Shown piece after piece: positions 8,351 to 17,492 of a stretch of 17,500 nt of DNA (position 1 is its first letter; the number at the start of each line of letters is the position of its first letter). The notes beneath the pieces are model-generated. The model was not told where the DNA came from and did not search any database. It worked only from the letters and a program-made list of their open reading frames with translations. The stretch is taken from contig KV908338.1 in the NCBI GenBank assembly GCA_002005505.1, positions 1,295,175 to 1,312,674 of the forward strand, read 5' to 3'. The position numbers were made by a program, and so were the translations under genes. Source of the DNA: Botryococcus braunii. Lineage: Eukaryota; Chlorophyta; Trebouxiophyceae.

Positions 8351-8731
8351 GTGCTGTTCAGGTTGGTGGTGGTGGTGGTGTTAGGGTTGGTGGTGGTGGT
8401 GGTGTTGGGGGTGGTGTTGGGGTTGGTGGTGGCGTTGGGGTTGGTGGTGGTGTTGGGGTTGGTGGTGGTGGTGGTGTTGGTGATGGTGTTGGGGTTGGTG
8501 GTGGTGGTGTTGGTGTTAGTGGTGGTGGTAATGTTGGGGTTGGTGGCAGCGGGGTTGGGGTTGCTGGGGGTGGTGCTGGAAGTTGGTGATGGTGGTACTG
8601 GGGCTTGTGGTGGTGGTGGTTTTGGGGTTGGTTGTGATGGTGGTGGGATTGGTGGTGGTGTTGGGGTTGGGGTTGGTGGTGGTGGTGTTGAGGTTCGTGG
8701 TGGTGGGGTTGGTGGTGGTGGTAGCAGCTGA
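8351..8731. repeat. G-rich GGT/GTTGGG minisatellite
   Basis: Interspersed (GGT)n and gttggggttggtggt units on the sense strand. The frames give Gly-Val runs on + and His-Pro runs on -. Repeated GG and GGGG groups make G-quadruplex formation in the RNA possible. Confidence 0.93.
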
Positions 8732-9104
8732 TAGGCAATGGATGAGCATCCGCAGCAGCAGCGGTGCTGGGGGGTGTAAAAACCGTGAAAACATTACCGA
8801 TATTACAATTTCATGTATATTTCTGTTATTTGGGCAGTTCGGGATACACTGGACACATTCCTGTTTGTTCCTGTTGTTCTTTGGATCCTTGTAAGCCTGA
8901 CAAGTCCGTCTGATGGTACGAAACATTCAATCGTGACAGTACACAATTCTCGTTGTGCTGCACTCGAGAAGTTTCCAAGATTGATAGAAATTTTCAGACA
9001 CATTCAATTATCGTCATGGGAAAAAGGTGATAAAATAGTGATAAAAATTTTAGTATCACTACGACGATTACACTTCTTCCAGTATTAGGATAGCACGTTT
9101 CGCA

Positions 9105-9289
9105 CAGCACGGAACAATGTACATCATGGCAGTACCCAGGGGACTTCAAACAGCACGGAACAATGTACATCATGGCAGTACCCTGGAGACTTCAAACAGC
9201 ATGGAACAATGTACATCATGGCAGTACCCAGGGGACTTCAAACAACATGGAACAATGTACTTCATGGCAGTACCCAGGAGACTTCAAAA
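9105..9289. repeat. 46-bp tandem repeat x 4
   Basis: Units start cagcacggaacaatgtac (variants cagcatgg and caacatgg) at 9105, 9151, 9197 and 9243, all spaced exactly 46 bp. They continue atcatggcagtacccagg and ggacttcaaa. The array is very regular, so probably recent. It ends just before the TG tract and the w6 acceptor; no exon copy is visible in it. Confidence 0.96.
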
Positions 9290-9316
9290 GGGTGTGTGTG
9301 TGTGTGTGTGGGACAG

Positions 9317-9513
9317 GGAAGCCGCCCTCCAAGAAAAACTTAGTGGCGGCATTTACGACGTTGAGGCGGTCCGAGAGCGCTCCCGAAGAGGAGCAGGAGG
9401 AAAGGTCCCTCAGCTTCAAGCGTACCTTCACCACAGTTCAGGAGCCCGAGATCGACGAAAGCAAAGTCACCTTTACCCCCATGGCAATTTCCCGTACACC
9501 CCGCAGCTCACAG
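9317..9513 (+). CDS. ABCG/PDR transporter, exon w6 (charged NBD1 insertion with 14-3-3-type motif)
   Basis: Starts with two bases (gg) that complete the glycine codon begun by w5, then 65 codons. It reads KPPSKKNLVAAFTTLRRSES, then APEEEQEERSLSFKRTFTTV, with QEPEIDESKVTFTPM further on. It is charged and Ser/Thr-rich with no ABC motif, and continues the insertion between Q-loop and signature. Residues RSESAP (9367-9384) exactly match the mode-1 14-3-3 pattern R-S-X-S-X-P. The 3' edge is uncertain. The cag/gtccat donor (phase 0) pairs with the w7 acceptor at 10242. A gtacac donor at 9494 (phase 1) would pair with an acceptor at 10204. Confidence 0.77.
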
Positions 9514-10242
<729 letters not shown>

Positions 10243-10437
10243 GAGGAGGGAGACAACGAGACTTTCATCAAGCTGATGCAAAACGTGTATGGCTCGGGCT
10301 TCCGGCTGGAGCTGGCTATGCGCGTCTTTGGGCTGACGCACTCGCAGGACACGCGGGTTGGGAGCGCCATGATGCGCGGCATTTCCGGGGGAGAGCGCCG
10401 TCGCCTCACCACCGCCGAGTCCATGGTTGGCGGGAAG
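10243..10437 (+). CDS. ABCG/PDR transporter, exon w7 (ABC signature of NBD1)
   Basis: A 65-codon exon. It begins EEGDNETFIKLMQNVYG, then RLELAMRVFGLTHSQDTRVG, then SAMMRGISGGERRRLTTAES and MVGGK. This is the PDR block '...ilgL...aDT.VGn.m.RGiSGGqkkRvTtgEmlvgp'. ISGGE is the ABC signature that contacts ATP across the NBD dimer. Donor ggaag/gtccgc is phase 0 and joins w8 directly ([14 protein letters not shown]). The 5' edge is not settled: 10243 gives phase agreement with w6 at 9513. A start at 10205 (adding FALRGAGSAEGQ) has a better pyrimidine tract but needs the donor at 9494. Confidence 0.93.
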
Positions 10438-10607
10438 GTCCGCCGCTGCTAACAAAAAAATATATGCAAGAGATGGTATATTATATGCAGGAGATGGATG
10501 AAAGTTTGGATGGATGAAAGAATATATTGAAAAGTGTCTGCTGGTGATGGATGAGATCTGGACGGGATCTGGGGTTTTTGACCTGTGTGTGCTGGGAGGG
10601 GAATCAG
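10438..10607 (+). other. Short intron w7-w8 (170 bp) with a decoy Walker B start
   Basis: Donor gtccgc, acceptor ggggaatcag, phase 0. It is the shortest intron recognised here. Its middle holds repeated atatgcaagagatgg and tggatgaaag words, then a decayed copy of the w8 start (separate entry). Confidence 0.88.
10533..10572 (+). repeat. Decayed duplicate of the Walker B exon start
   Basis: About 40 bases beginning agtgtctgctggtgatgga repeat the acceptor AG and first bases of exon w8, 73 bp upstream of the real ones (a10606/g10607). Mismatches are few: the copy encodes [13 protein letters not shown] where the exon has [13 protein letters not shown]. The 73-bp offset is not a multiple of 3, so use of the decoy AG would put the real exon out of frame. 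Confidence 0.92.
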
Positions 10608-10783
10608 TGTCTGCTGGTGATGGACGAGATCTCGACGGGACTGGACTCGGCGGTCACCTACCAGGTGGTGGCGGATCTGGCCAAGGCGTGCCACTACACC
10701 TCCCGCACCATCCTGGTGTCTCTGCTGCAGCCCGCTCCAGAAGTCTTCAACCTCTTTGACGATGTCATTCTGCTTGCTGAGGG
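10608..10783 (+). CDS. ABCG/PDR transporter, exon w8 (Walker B, D-loop, H-loop region)
   Basis: Contains Walker B LLVMDEIS with the catalytic-type glutamate, D-loop STGLDS and [16 protein letters not shown]. It continues [20 protein letters not shown] and ILLAEG. The SLLQPAPE stretch, with Gln where most ABC proteins have the switch histidine, is normal for PDR transporters. The exon starts after gaatcag in phase 0, continuing w7. It ends gag GG/gttggg in phase 2; w9 supplies the missing G, giving AEG-QLLFHGP as in the family. Beyond the donor is a C-run, so the frame extension there is not coding. Confidence 0.95.
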
Positions 10784-10937
10784 GTTGGGCCCCCCCCCCC
10801 ACCCCCCTCCCCCGTCCTGACCTCCTCCGCCCTTGCTCTGCAGCGCGGTGTTGAAACTGTTCTTTGGTGGCACGTTGATGACAGGACGTGTCATGCCCTC
10901 CCCGTGGCCCGGTCTCCTGCTTGCTGCCGATGCGCAC

Positions 10938-11091
10938 GTGGGTGTGCGGGTGTTTTGTGTGTGTGTGTGTGTGTGGGGGGGGGGGTGTGGGTGTCGTGTA
11001 TGTGTGTGTGCGTGTGTGTGTTTTCATGTGTATGTGTGTGTGTGCGCGCGTTTGTGTGTGTGTGTGGGTGGGTGGGTGTGTGTGTGTGTGT

Positions 11092-11143
<52 letters not shown>

Positions 11144-11150
11144 GGTGTGT
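10938..11150. repeat. (TG)n-rich tract
   Basis: TG alternation with GGG and TTT interruptions; pure (TG)n is about 45 bp at its end. The frames give Cys-Val or His-Thr strings only. Confidence 0.93.
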
Positions 11151-11302
11151 ATGAAACTTTAGACCATTGCTATATGGGGATTTGGGGTGGTACGTCCGAA
11201 ACAGTTCCATCGATGTTGGGTATCAGGGCAGTTTTCAGTTACTCTCAGCGTCGCCTCGGGCTTTTGAAAAGTTGCCGAGTACCTCGACGTGGTGGAACTA
11301 AT

Positions 11303-11306
11303 TTGT

Positions 11307-11382
<76 letters not shown>
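11303..11382. repeat. (TG)n microsatellite
   Basis: Nearly pure TG, about 38 units, on the sense strand of the transporter intron. Confidence 0.95.
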
Positions 11383-11383
<1 letters not shown>

Positions 11384-11721
11384 CGCGCACGCATATTGGC
11401 GGGAGGACCAGAACAGAGAGGGCCGACTTTCAATTACAAAGATGCATAGAAGCTCGTCATACACACCAAGTAATGATGGTATTGCTCAAGAGCTCGTCTT
11501 AGATGGCCCTTAATAATGATCCATAATGTAAAATTTAGTTACAAGGAATAATAATAATTACCCAAAATCACTCGTCGGGAGTCCCCTTAAAGGATGCTGT
11601 TGTCAGATCAAAGTCTGTAAAATCCAACGAGGATTGAATCATACTGGGATGGTGTTGTGCACGGTAGTGATTGAAAGTGTTGTGTAAGTCTTCCATCTGT
11701 AAAGAGCAAGGAGCTGTGCAG

Positions 11722-11840
11722 GCAGCTGCTATTCCATGGGCCGCGGGAGGAGATTTTGCCCTTTTTTGCATCCCTTGGCTTGGAGTGTCCCGTGCGCAAG
11801 GACCCCTCCACCTTCCTCCAGGAAGTCACCACGCCCAAGG
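11722..11840 (+). CDS. ABCG/PDR transporter, exon w9 (end of NBD1)
   Basis: One base completes the glycine from w8, then 39 codons: QLLFHGPREEILPFFASLGL then ECPVRKDPSTFLQEVTTPK. This matches the PDR segment 'Gq.vyqGPre.vleFFe.lGf.CPeRKg.adFLQEVtsrkdq', the conserved C-terminal part of NBD1 and one of the best family markers in the window. The acceptor gtgcag (AG at 11720-11721) is fixed by the phase-2 join and by homology. The donor aagG/gtaccc leaves phase 1, which pairs exactly with w10. Confidence 0.94.
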
Positions 11841-12105
11841 GTACCCCCCCCTTCCGGCCGCCCCCCCTCCCCCCAAGCTCTGAATCATCGCAAAGTTTTT
11901 TTAATAGGTTTTCTATCGCCCTGCTACAATACCCCTCTTCATCCGTCCCCCCCCCCCCACCCAACACACACCTTCCTCCTCCCCTGTCCATGTGCAGACA
12001 CCGAACGATACCTTCCATTGCTTCTCCGCCCCCCCCCTCCCGTCAACCCACCCAAACTCCCCCTGGCCCCTTGTGCGCATCTGTATGTGATATGTGTGGC
12101 TCTGT

Positions 12106-12173
<68 letters not shown>

Positions 12174-12803
12174 ACGCGTGCAACCTGAGAGCATAACATG
12201 GCAGGTGTACTTCTTTTTTGGGGGGGCGGGGGTGCAGCCCAGCAGGTGTCCGGGAAAAATAATAACAGAAAAGGAAAAAACTTAAGAACAAGAAAGGGAC
12301 AAAACAAAGAAATGCTGAGAGCGCAACTTGGCAGAGAGATAATCTGAAGGCTGGAGCCTGACACTCGGGGAGGGGGATGGGAAGGCCAGCTGGAGCTGGC
12401 GAATAGGCTATCGAGATAGCAGCATGGCAGGCAAATAATTTGACGGTTGTACTTTTTTGTTGGAGGGGGGGGGGGGGGCTGGCCAGCTGGAGCTGGCGAA
12501 TAGACGTCCGGGATATCTTGATGGCAGGTAGATAATCTGACGGGTGTATTTTTTTGGACGTGGGGGGGGGGGGGGGGGGGAGCAGGCCAGCTGGAGGTGG
12601 CGAATGGACAGCCGAGATAACAGCATGGCAGGCAGATAATCTGACGGAAGTACTTTTTATTTTAATAATTTTTATTTTTGGAGGGGGGGGGAGCAGGCCA
12701 GCTGGAGGTGGCGCAAGGACAACCAAGATAACAGCATGGCAGGCAGATGATCTGACGAATGTACTTTTTATTTTTTTATTTAGTTTTGTTTGGGGGGGAG
12801 CAG
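11841..12803 (+). other. Intron w9-w10 with C-runs, (TG)n and copies of the w10 start
   Basis: Donor gtaccc, acceptor gggggagcag, phase 1. It contains C/T-rich sequence at 11843-12060 and (TG)n at 12104-12172. From about 12186 to the acceptor it is a tandem array of about 105-bp units carrying the w10 exon start (separate entry). Confidence 0.85.
12385..12803. repeat. Tandem array of decayed w10 exon starts, 4 copies of about 105 bp
   Basis: The exon-start word gccagctggaggtggcgaa (ctggagctggc in the first two) occurs at 12385, 12482, 12586 and 12697 and, as the real exon, at 12804. Spacings are 97, 104, 111 and 107 bp. Each unit continues with a gataacagcatggcaggcagataatctgacg-type segment, a T-rich stretch, then a long G-run and usually ..cag. 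Partial, more decayed units precede (about 12186 and 12317). The copies at 12586 and 12697 keep a full gcag acceptor. Confidence 0.94.
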
Positions 12804-12984
12804 GCCAGCTGGAGGTGGCGAACGGACAGTTGAGAGCGCACCTGGGAATGGATAGGAACCCCGCGCTCCAGGACCACTACAAGAAGCACCTCATGTTGCC
12901 TATGCAGGACATCAACGCCGCCTTCTGGTCCTCCACGCGGGGCGTCCAGCTTCGCCGCGAGCTGGATGAGCAGCCCTTCGACCG
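12804..12984 (+). CDS. ABCG/PDR transporter, exon w10 (NBD1 to TMD1 linker)
   Basis: Starts with two bases completing the glycine codon from w9, then 59 codons. They read QLEVANGQLRAHLGMDRNPA, then LQDHYKKHLMLPMQDINAAF, then WSSTRGVQLRRELDEQPFD. The end fits the PDR linker 'F.eaFksf.vGr.l..eLa.PfDrs' before the first membrane domain. Donor accg/gtgtgc is phase 2. The final partial codon CG joins G of w11 to give Arg (PFD-R-NKGGKALT). Both ends of this exon are copied tandemly into the flanking introns, its start upstream and its end with the donor downstream. Confidence 0.9.
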
Positions 12985-13425
12985 GTGTGCTCTCTCCCCC
13001 TGCCCGTTTCCCCAGCCCCCTTCCCCCTTGAACTTCCCCCCCCCCCCCATTTTCGACCGGTGTGCTCTCTCCTCCTCCCCGCTTCCCTCCCCCCCCCCCC
13101 CAAATTTTTGACCGGCGTGCTCTCTCCCCCTGCCCGTTTCCCACCCCACCACCCCCTTTTTGACTGGCGTGCTCTCTCCCCCAGCCCGCCCCCCCCCTCC
13201 CCCGCCCCTTTTTGACCGGTGTGCTCTCTCCTCCTGCCCGCTTCCCCACCCCCCCCCCCCCTTTTAACGGGCCTGCTCTCTCCTCCTGCCCGCTCCCCCC
13301 CCCCTCCCCACCTTTTCAACCGGCATGCGCTCTCTCCCTGAAGCTCCGCCCCCCCCCACCTTTTCGACCCGGTGTGCTCTCTCCTCTCTCCTGCTTCCCC
13401 CAAGCGCCGCCCCCCTTTTGACCGG
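12980..13425. repeat. Tandem array of w10 exon end plus donor, 8 extra copies of about 52 bp
   Basis: The real junction gaccg/gtgtgctctctcc starts at 12980. Copies of ttcgaccggtgtgctctctc or decayed forms start near 13055, 13110, 13162, 13214, 13265, 13317, 13366 and 13420. Spacing is about 49-55 bp after a first 75. Several copies (13055, 13214, 13366) keep the GT; others read ggcgtgct. Between them are ctgcccg and long C-runs. The last copy (gaccggtagtggg) lies near the acceptor. Confidence 0.94.
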
Positions 13426-13468
13426 TAGTGGGTCAGTAGGTTAATGACCCGTGGTGGTGGGAGCGCAG
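12985..13468 (+). other. Intron w10-w11, mostly copies of the w10 donor region
   Basis: Donor gtgtgc, acceptor gggagcgcag, phase 2. Nearly the whole 484 bp is a C/T-rich array in which the end of w10 and its donor recur eight times (separate entry). The last about 45 bp (TG-poor, GTGGTGGTGGGAG before the acceptor) leads to w11. Confidence 0.88.
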
Positions 13469-13601
13469 GAACAAGGGAGGAAAGGCCCTTACGAAGGATG
13501 AGTACGCCTTGACGTGGTGGGAGTCCTTCTTAGTGCTGTCTAAATGGCAATGGCTGCTGGTCACTCGCGATCCCGCTCTTCTGTACGGCCGCATCCTACT
13601 G
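13469..13601 (+). CDS. ABCG/PDR transporter, exon w11 (start of TMD1)
   Basis: One base completing Arg, then 44 codons: NKGGKALTKDEYALTWWESF, then LVLSKWQWLLVTRDPALLYG, then RILL. It matches the PDR region 'r..h.aaLtt.kYgvs.wel.k.c..Re.lLmkRn.fvyifr', leading into the first membrane helix. The acceptor gagcgcag at 13468 is fixed by phase 2 and homology; reading further upstream in frame meets TAG at 13437. Donor ctactg/gtctgt is phase 0. W12 then continues with hydrophobic VVVMAFIIGSLF. Confidence 0.93.
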
Positions 13602-14436
<835 letters not shown>

Positions 14437-14515
14437 GTGGTGGTGATGGCTTTCATCATCGGTTCGCTCTTTAGGGGCCTCTCAGCCACTCCCATTGACG
14501 GCCGCTCCTACTTCA
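14437..14515 (+). CDS. ABCG/PDR transporter, exon w12 (first membrane helix)
   Basis: 26 codons plus one base: VVVMAFIIGSLFRGLSATPI then DGRSYF. Joined to w11 it forms a hydrophobic segment YGRILLVVVMAFIIGSLF, matching PDR TM1 ('fr..Q...mAfi..TlFlRt.m......dG..y.gaLFf'). Acceptor atgctgcag is phase 0. The donor is taken at ttcA/gtaatt, phase 1, pairing with w13. The exon end is tandemly copied three times downstream. The last copy (14812) ends ttcG/gtgacc, which would give Phe-Gly, the family's usual residue; its splicing to w13 would be in the same phase, but that copy is isolated from the rest of the exon. Confidence 0.87.
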
Positions 14516-14845
14516 GTAATTACCCCCTTATATTTACCCCCGTTCAGTAATTCCGCCCCACCCCAAAAAACAAAATTACCCCCCTTCAGTAATTACCATC
14601 CCATTGACGGCCGCTCCTACTTCAGTAATTACCCCCTTATATTTACCCCCCTTCAGTAATCTCCCCCCCCCCCCCCCAAAAGAAATTACCCCCCTTCAGT
14701 AATTACCATCCCATTGACGGCCGCTCCTAATTCAGTAATTACCCCCTATATGCACCCCTTTTCAGTAATCCCCCCCCCCCCCATAAATACATCCCCTTCA
14801 GTAATTTCCCTCCCATTGACGGCCGCTCCTACTTCGGTGACCCCC
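14491..14845. repeat. Tandem array of w12 exon end plus donor, 3 extra copies of about 107 bp
   Basis: The exon end cccattgacggccgctccta starts at 14491 and recurs at 14600, 14710 and 14812 (spacings 109, 110, 102). The donor-side cttcagtaattacc is retained in the first two and changed to attcagtaatt and cttcggtgacc in the last two. The shorter word cccttcagtaatt recurs several more times within each unit, next to long C-runs. Confidence 0.95.
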
Positions 14846-15637
14846 CACTTGCTTAACATATAAGTTTCTCTTCCCCTTCATGCGTTGCACCCATGCGCAC
14901 ACACGCATACCTTGATTAGTGCATGTAAACCCCCCCCGGGGGGGGGAGTGCCAAGAGGTGTCAGCTCGTTCATTGAGGGCCAACAGGTGGCCTTGTGTTG
15001 CAGTATGGTGAGGTTTTGTTATTTCTGTTAGAGTAGGGGGCGGGGCCAGGGCTGGGCGGGGGTTCACTTTCATGCTACATTTCTTGTTAATTCACTATCG
15101 TGTTTCATGTTGTGTTCACTACCTTTGCGAAGACAGGGACGTAAAAGCAAGCCACAGCGGCCTCCAGCTAACATATAGCGTAGTTACATGCGAAGGCTTT
15201 TAAGCCATTTTCTTTGCACAGTTGCACAGTCGTGTTTGTGTGGTATTTCCATAATAGGTGCACGGGAAGGCCTCAGGAATTGATCTAGTAGATTTGCGCT
15301 TGTAGTGCTACTGATATATTATAGTCATGATTTCATGGGGAGGGTCATGGGGGAGGTGTATCTGTCTCGCGTCTATAGCTTTGTCACATATCATCTATGG
15401 TCTACCTCGAAAGATGCAATCGACAATTTTCTATTGCATTTCATTTAAATATATGTACTGGCTTGTCAAGCTTGCACGGGAACGGGTCGAAGTGCTGGGT
15501 GATTTATTGAAGGTAAACTTCAAGCAATCTAGAGCTTTGTGTTTGGGCCAGCCTCATCCCAAAGACCCTTGGGTTGATAGACCTTGATCAACATAGAGCA
15601 TATAAGAAACCTCTTTTCTTTTTCTTTTTTTAAATTG

Positions 15638-15665
<28 letters not shown>
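15638..15665. repeat. A28 homopolymer
   Basis: A run of about 28 A preceded by a T-rich stretch. The word aaattgaaa occurs just before the run and again at 15674-15682. It could mark an old poly(A)-tailed insertion, but no body of such an element is recognisable. Confidence 0.8.
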
Positions 15666-15668
<3 letters not shown>

Positions 15669-16019
15669 CGTCAAATTGAAATCTGTATCTAGTTGAGGTG
15701 TGTTCAGCAGCGGCACAATCGGCTCAATGGACGTGTCTTCACTGGAAATGCGGCAGGGGCATTGGGTGTGCCACCGATCCAATGGGAAATGGGGCGTGAA
15801 ATCATCTCAATGGAAACAACAGGGGGTTGTTCAGCCTTTTTTCGTGCTATTGGAGTCACTAAGGTTAGCAAACGGACAGCGTTAGTCGTTACTGTGGAAG
15901 GTTCAGACATTCCGCGGTTTGAGAGGTTTGCCTCAAGAGGGTGGGAGATTGGGGGGGCTACTCCAAGCCTCTGACCCTGGAGGTCGATACAGATCTTCTC
16001 CATTTCGGGCTAGGGGCCC

Positions 16020-16290
16020 TTACCCTTAAATCTAATGCTAATTCTAACCTTAGCTCTTACCCTTGAATGTAATGCTAAAAGTAACCTTAGCATTTCACCC
16101 TTCAACAACTGAAGACCAGCTCTAATCTTGGCCCTTACCATTGAACTGAATGCTAAAAGTAACCTTAGCATTTCACCCTTCAATTTGATGCTACCTCTCG
16201 CTTCGACCCGTACACTTGAACTTGATGCTAAAATGAACCTCAGCCCTTACCCTGGAATTCCATGATAACTCTAAACACAGCTCTTACCCT
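16020..16290. repeat. Degenerate tandem repeat of cttacccttgaa / aatgctaaaagtaacc type
   Basis: Decayed units recur roughly every 35-40 bp. The best pair (aatgctaaaagtaaccttag plus catttcacccttcaa) is at 16071 and 16149, spacing 78 bp. No coding content. Confidence 0.75.
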
Positions 16291-16493
16291 TGCCCAAGTC
16301 TGGGACGACTTTGGGCATCTCACAGAAGTCCATCTCAGAGAAGCCCATCTCATGGGATTGCACATCCATGCCAGCATGTTTTCTAAGGGTGATACATTGA
16401 ACTCAACAAGTTTTTCTGAGGAGTAGGGACGCCCATTCCAAAAGGCGATGCACGCGACCCAACAATTTTTTGGGTTTTTTTCGTTGGGTTGGG

Positions 16494-16520
16494 TTTTTTT
16501 TTTTTTTTTTTTTTTTTTTT
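16494..16520. repeat. T27 homopolymer
   Basis: A run of about 27 T between a gggttggg-like segment and cgcgggttgg, 70 bp upstream of the w13 acceptor. Confidence 0.85.
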
Positions 16521-16587
16521 CGCGGGTTGGGAACCCCACCGGCTGTGAGGGCAATGCATCAAAGAGTGGGCTCCTGGTCGAGCGCAG

Positions 16588-16663
16588 GTATTATTTTCTT
16601 GTCGACGTTCTTTTTGGCGTCCGGAGCTTCGCTGGAGATGAACACAACCTTTGCTCTCAAGTC
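16588..16663 (+). CDS. ABCG/PDR transporter, exon w13 (second membrane helix)
   Basis: A 76-nt exon with two leading bases that complete the codon begun in w12 (A-GT, Ser), 24 codons, then two trailing bases. It reads IIFLSTFFLASGASLEM then NTTFALK. This sits where PDR proteins have '.GaLFfsl...mfnGmaEla.tv.rLP', a hydrophobic TM2, and the next exon continues VFFKQRDTHFYP as expected. Support is from position, hydrophobicity and exact phase on both sides (phase 1 in, phase 2 out to w14). The donor is the strong gtgagt. The residue match to the family is weaker than for the other exons. A stop follows right after the donor in this frame. Confidence 0.72.
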
Positions 16664-17124
16664 GTGAGTTTTCTTGCCTGCCTGCCTTGCTTAGAGAGAC
16701 AGCTTTCTGATTTGAATCACACATCCATGAATAACATTGCCTGAGGTACACATCCATGAATACTTTGCCTGAGGCACACAGTCCTTTTTTCCTTGACTTA
16801 GGCACACAGTCCTTAGTACCTTGACTTAGGCACACAGCCTTAAGTACCTTGACTTAGGCACACACCCATGGATACCCCACACAGACAGACAGACAGAGAG
16901 AGAGAGAAAGAGAGAGAGAGAGGGGGGGGGGGGCGAGAGGGAGAGAGTGTGCATGTGTGTGTGTGTGGGGTTGGTGGCACAGCAGCGGGACGCGCACTCG
17001 CTCCTCCCTCCCGTGGGTCTGCCAGAATTTACAGCTGGCAAAGGAGGAGGAACATGCGAGGGTAACACTGAACAGGAAGAACATCGCCTGTCGCTGACGT
17101 TGTTGGTGCTGGGATGGTGAAAAG
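16664..17124 (+). other. Intron w13-w14 with a 28-bp tandem repeat
   Basis: Donor gtgagt, acceptor ggtgaaaag, phase 2. It contains a 28-bp tandem repeat (16716-16868), a GA-rich stretch at about 16880-16945 with a G-run at 16922-16933, then unique sequence. The acceptor is the only one in the gene ending AAAG rather than CAG. An alternative AG at 17074-17075 is in a different phase. Confidence 0.78.
16716..16868. repeat. 28-bp tandem repeat x about 5
   Basis: Units beginning aggtacac or aggcacaca start at 16744, 16772, 16800, 16828 and 16856, spaced exactly 28 bp; a decayed unit precedes the first. Middle units share agtaccttgactt. No exon sequence is present in the unit. Confidence 0.95.
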
Positions 17125-17255
17125 GGTGTTCTTCAAGCAGCGGGACACCCACTTTTACCCATCGACAGTTTTCTCGGCAGTCATTGCAATCATCCGCAGC
17201 CCCTTGCTTCTACTGGAAGCCCTCTTCTTCTGCAGCATCACCTACTTCTGGATTG
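17125..17255 (+). CDS. ABCG/PDR transporter, exon w14 (conserved FYKQRD-type loop and third membrane segment)
   Basis: One base completing Ser, then 43 codons. They read VFFKQRDTHFYPSTVFSAVI, then AIIRSPLLLLEALFFCSITY, then FWI, with one base left over. VFFKQRDTHFYP is the PDR hallmark 'VFYKQRd.lFYPawayalp..ilkiPisfle...wv.mtYyviG' between TM2 and TM3. The following stretch is a long hydrophobic segment. Donor gattG/gtacgc is phase 1. The next exon lies beyond the window, so the rest of TMD1, NBD2 and TMD2 are not seen. The 5' edge at 17125 rests on phase with w13; the frame is also open upstream to about 17072. Confidence 0.92.
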
Positions 17256-17436
17256 GTACGCCCTCCTCATCGCCCTCGTCATCCCCATTCTGTGCATGGG
17301 TGTGTGCATGCACTTGTGTGTGTGTATGTGCATGCGTGCGTGTGTGTGTGTGTGTGTGTGAGTGTCTCTCTCTCTCTGTGTGTGTGTGTGTATGTCTGTG
17401 TCTGTGTGTGTGCATGTGCGTGTGTGTGTGTGTGTG

Positions 17437-17492
<56 letters not shown>

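Larger units (their letters stand above)
7682..9316 (+). other. Intron w5-w6, repeat-rich
   Basis: Donor gtatct, acceptor gtgggacag, phase 1. It contains: a C-run at 7689-7698; (TG)n at 7706-7771; T/A-rich sequence with scattered ATC at 7820-8200; an inverted repeat at 8178-8219; a GGT/GTTGGG array at 8351-8731; unique sequence at 8732-9100 with no gene recognised; a 46-bp tandem repeat at 9105-9289; and a short (TG)n at 9293-9310 that runs to the acceptor. Confidence 0.8.
10784..11721 (+). other. Intron w8-w9 with two (TG)n tracts
   Basis: Donor gttggg, acceptor gctgtgcag, phase 2. It contains a C-run at about 10790-10810, a TG-rich tract at 10938-11150 with a G-run near 10976-10985, and a second pure (TG)n at about 11303-11382. 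About 11385-11710 is unique AT-richer sequence in which I see no gene. Confidence 0.82.
14516..16587 (+). other. Intron w12-w13 (2.07 kb), no TG tract
   Basis: Donor gtaatt, acceptor gagcgcag, phase 1. It starts with an array of w12 ends to about 14845. Then come a C8G9 palindrome (14930-14946) and unique sequence at 14950-15600 with no gene recognised. These are followed by A28 (15638-15665) and about 15670-16010, with overlapping open frames on both strands of unknown meaning. A degenerate repeat (16020-16290), unique sequence and T27 (16494-16520) complete it. Unlike most other long introns here it has no (TG)n. Confidence 0.75.

Noticed and set aside
9105..9289. Regular 46-bp repeats as a possible CRISPR array
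   Set aside because: Units are repeated in full with no variable spacers, in a eukaryotic intron; it is a tandem minisatellite.
13440..13468. In-frame upstream extension of w11 (VNDPWWWERR)
   Set aside because: Phase does not match the w10 donor. The acceptor at 13468 gives PFD-R-NKGG as in the PDR family.
15327..15587. 86-codon open frame
   Set aside because: No recognisable domain or codon bias, and it lies inside an intron of the transporter.
15693..16003. Overlapping open frames on both strands (93 and 99 codons)
   Set aside because: Neither resembles a family I recognise. They lie deep in the w12-w13 intron beside homopolymers and degenerate repeats.
15600..16520. A retroposon bounded by A28 and T27
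   Set aside because: No reverse transcriptase, no clear target-site duplication and no internal promoter. The aaattgaaa words beside the A-run are too short and simple to count.
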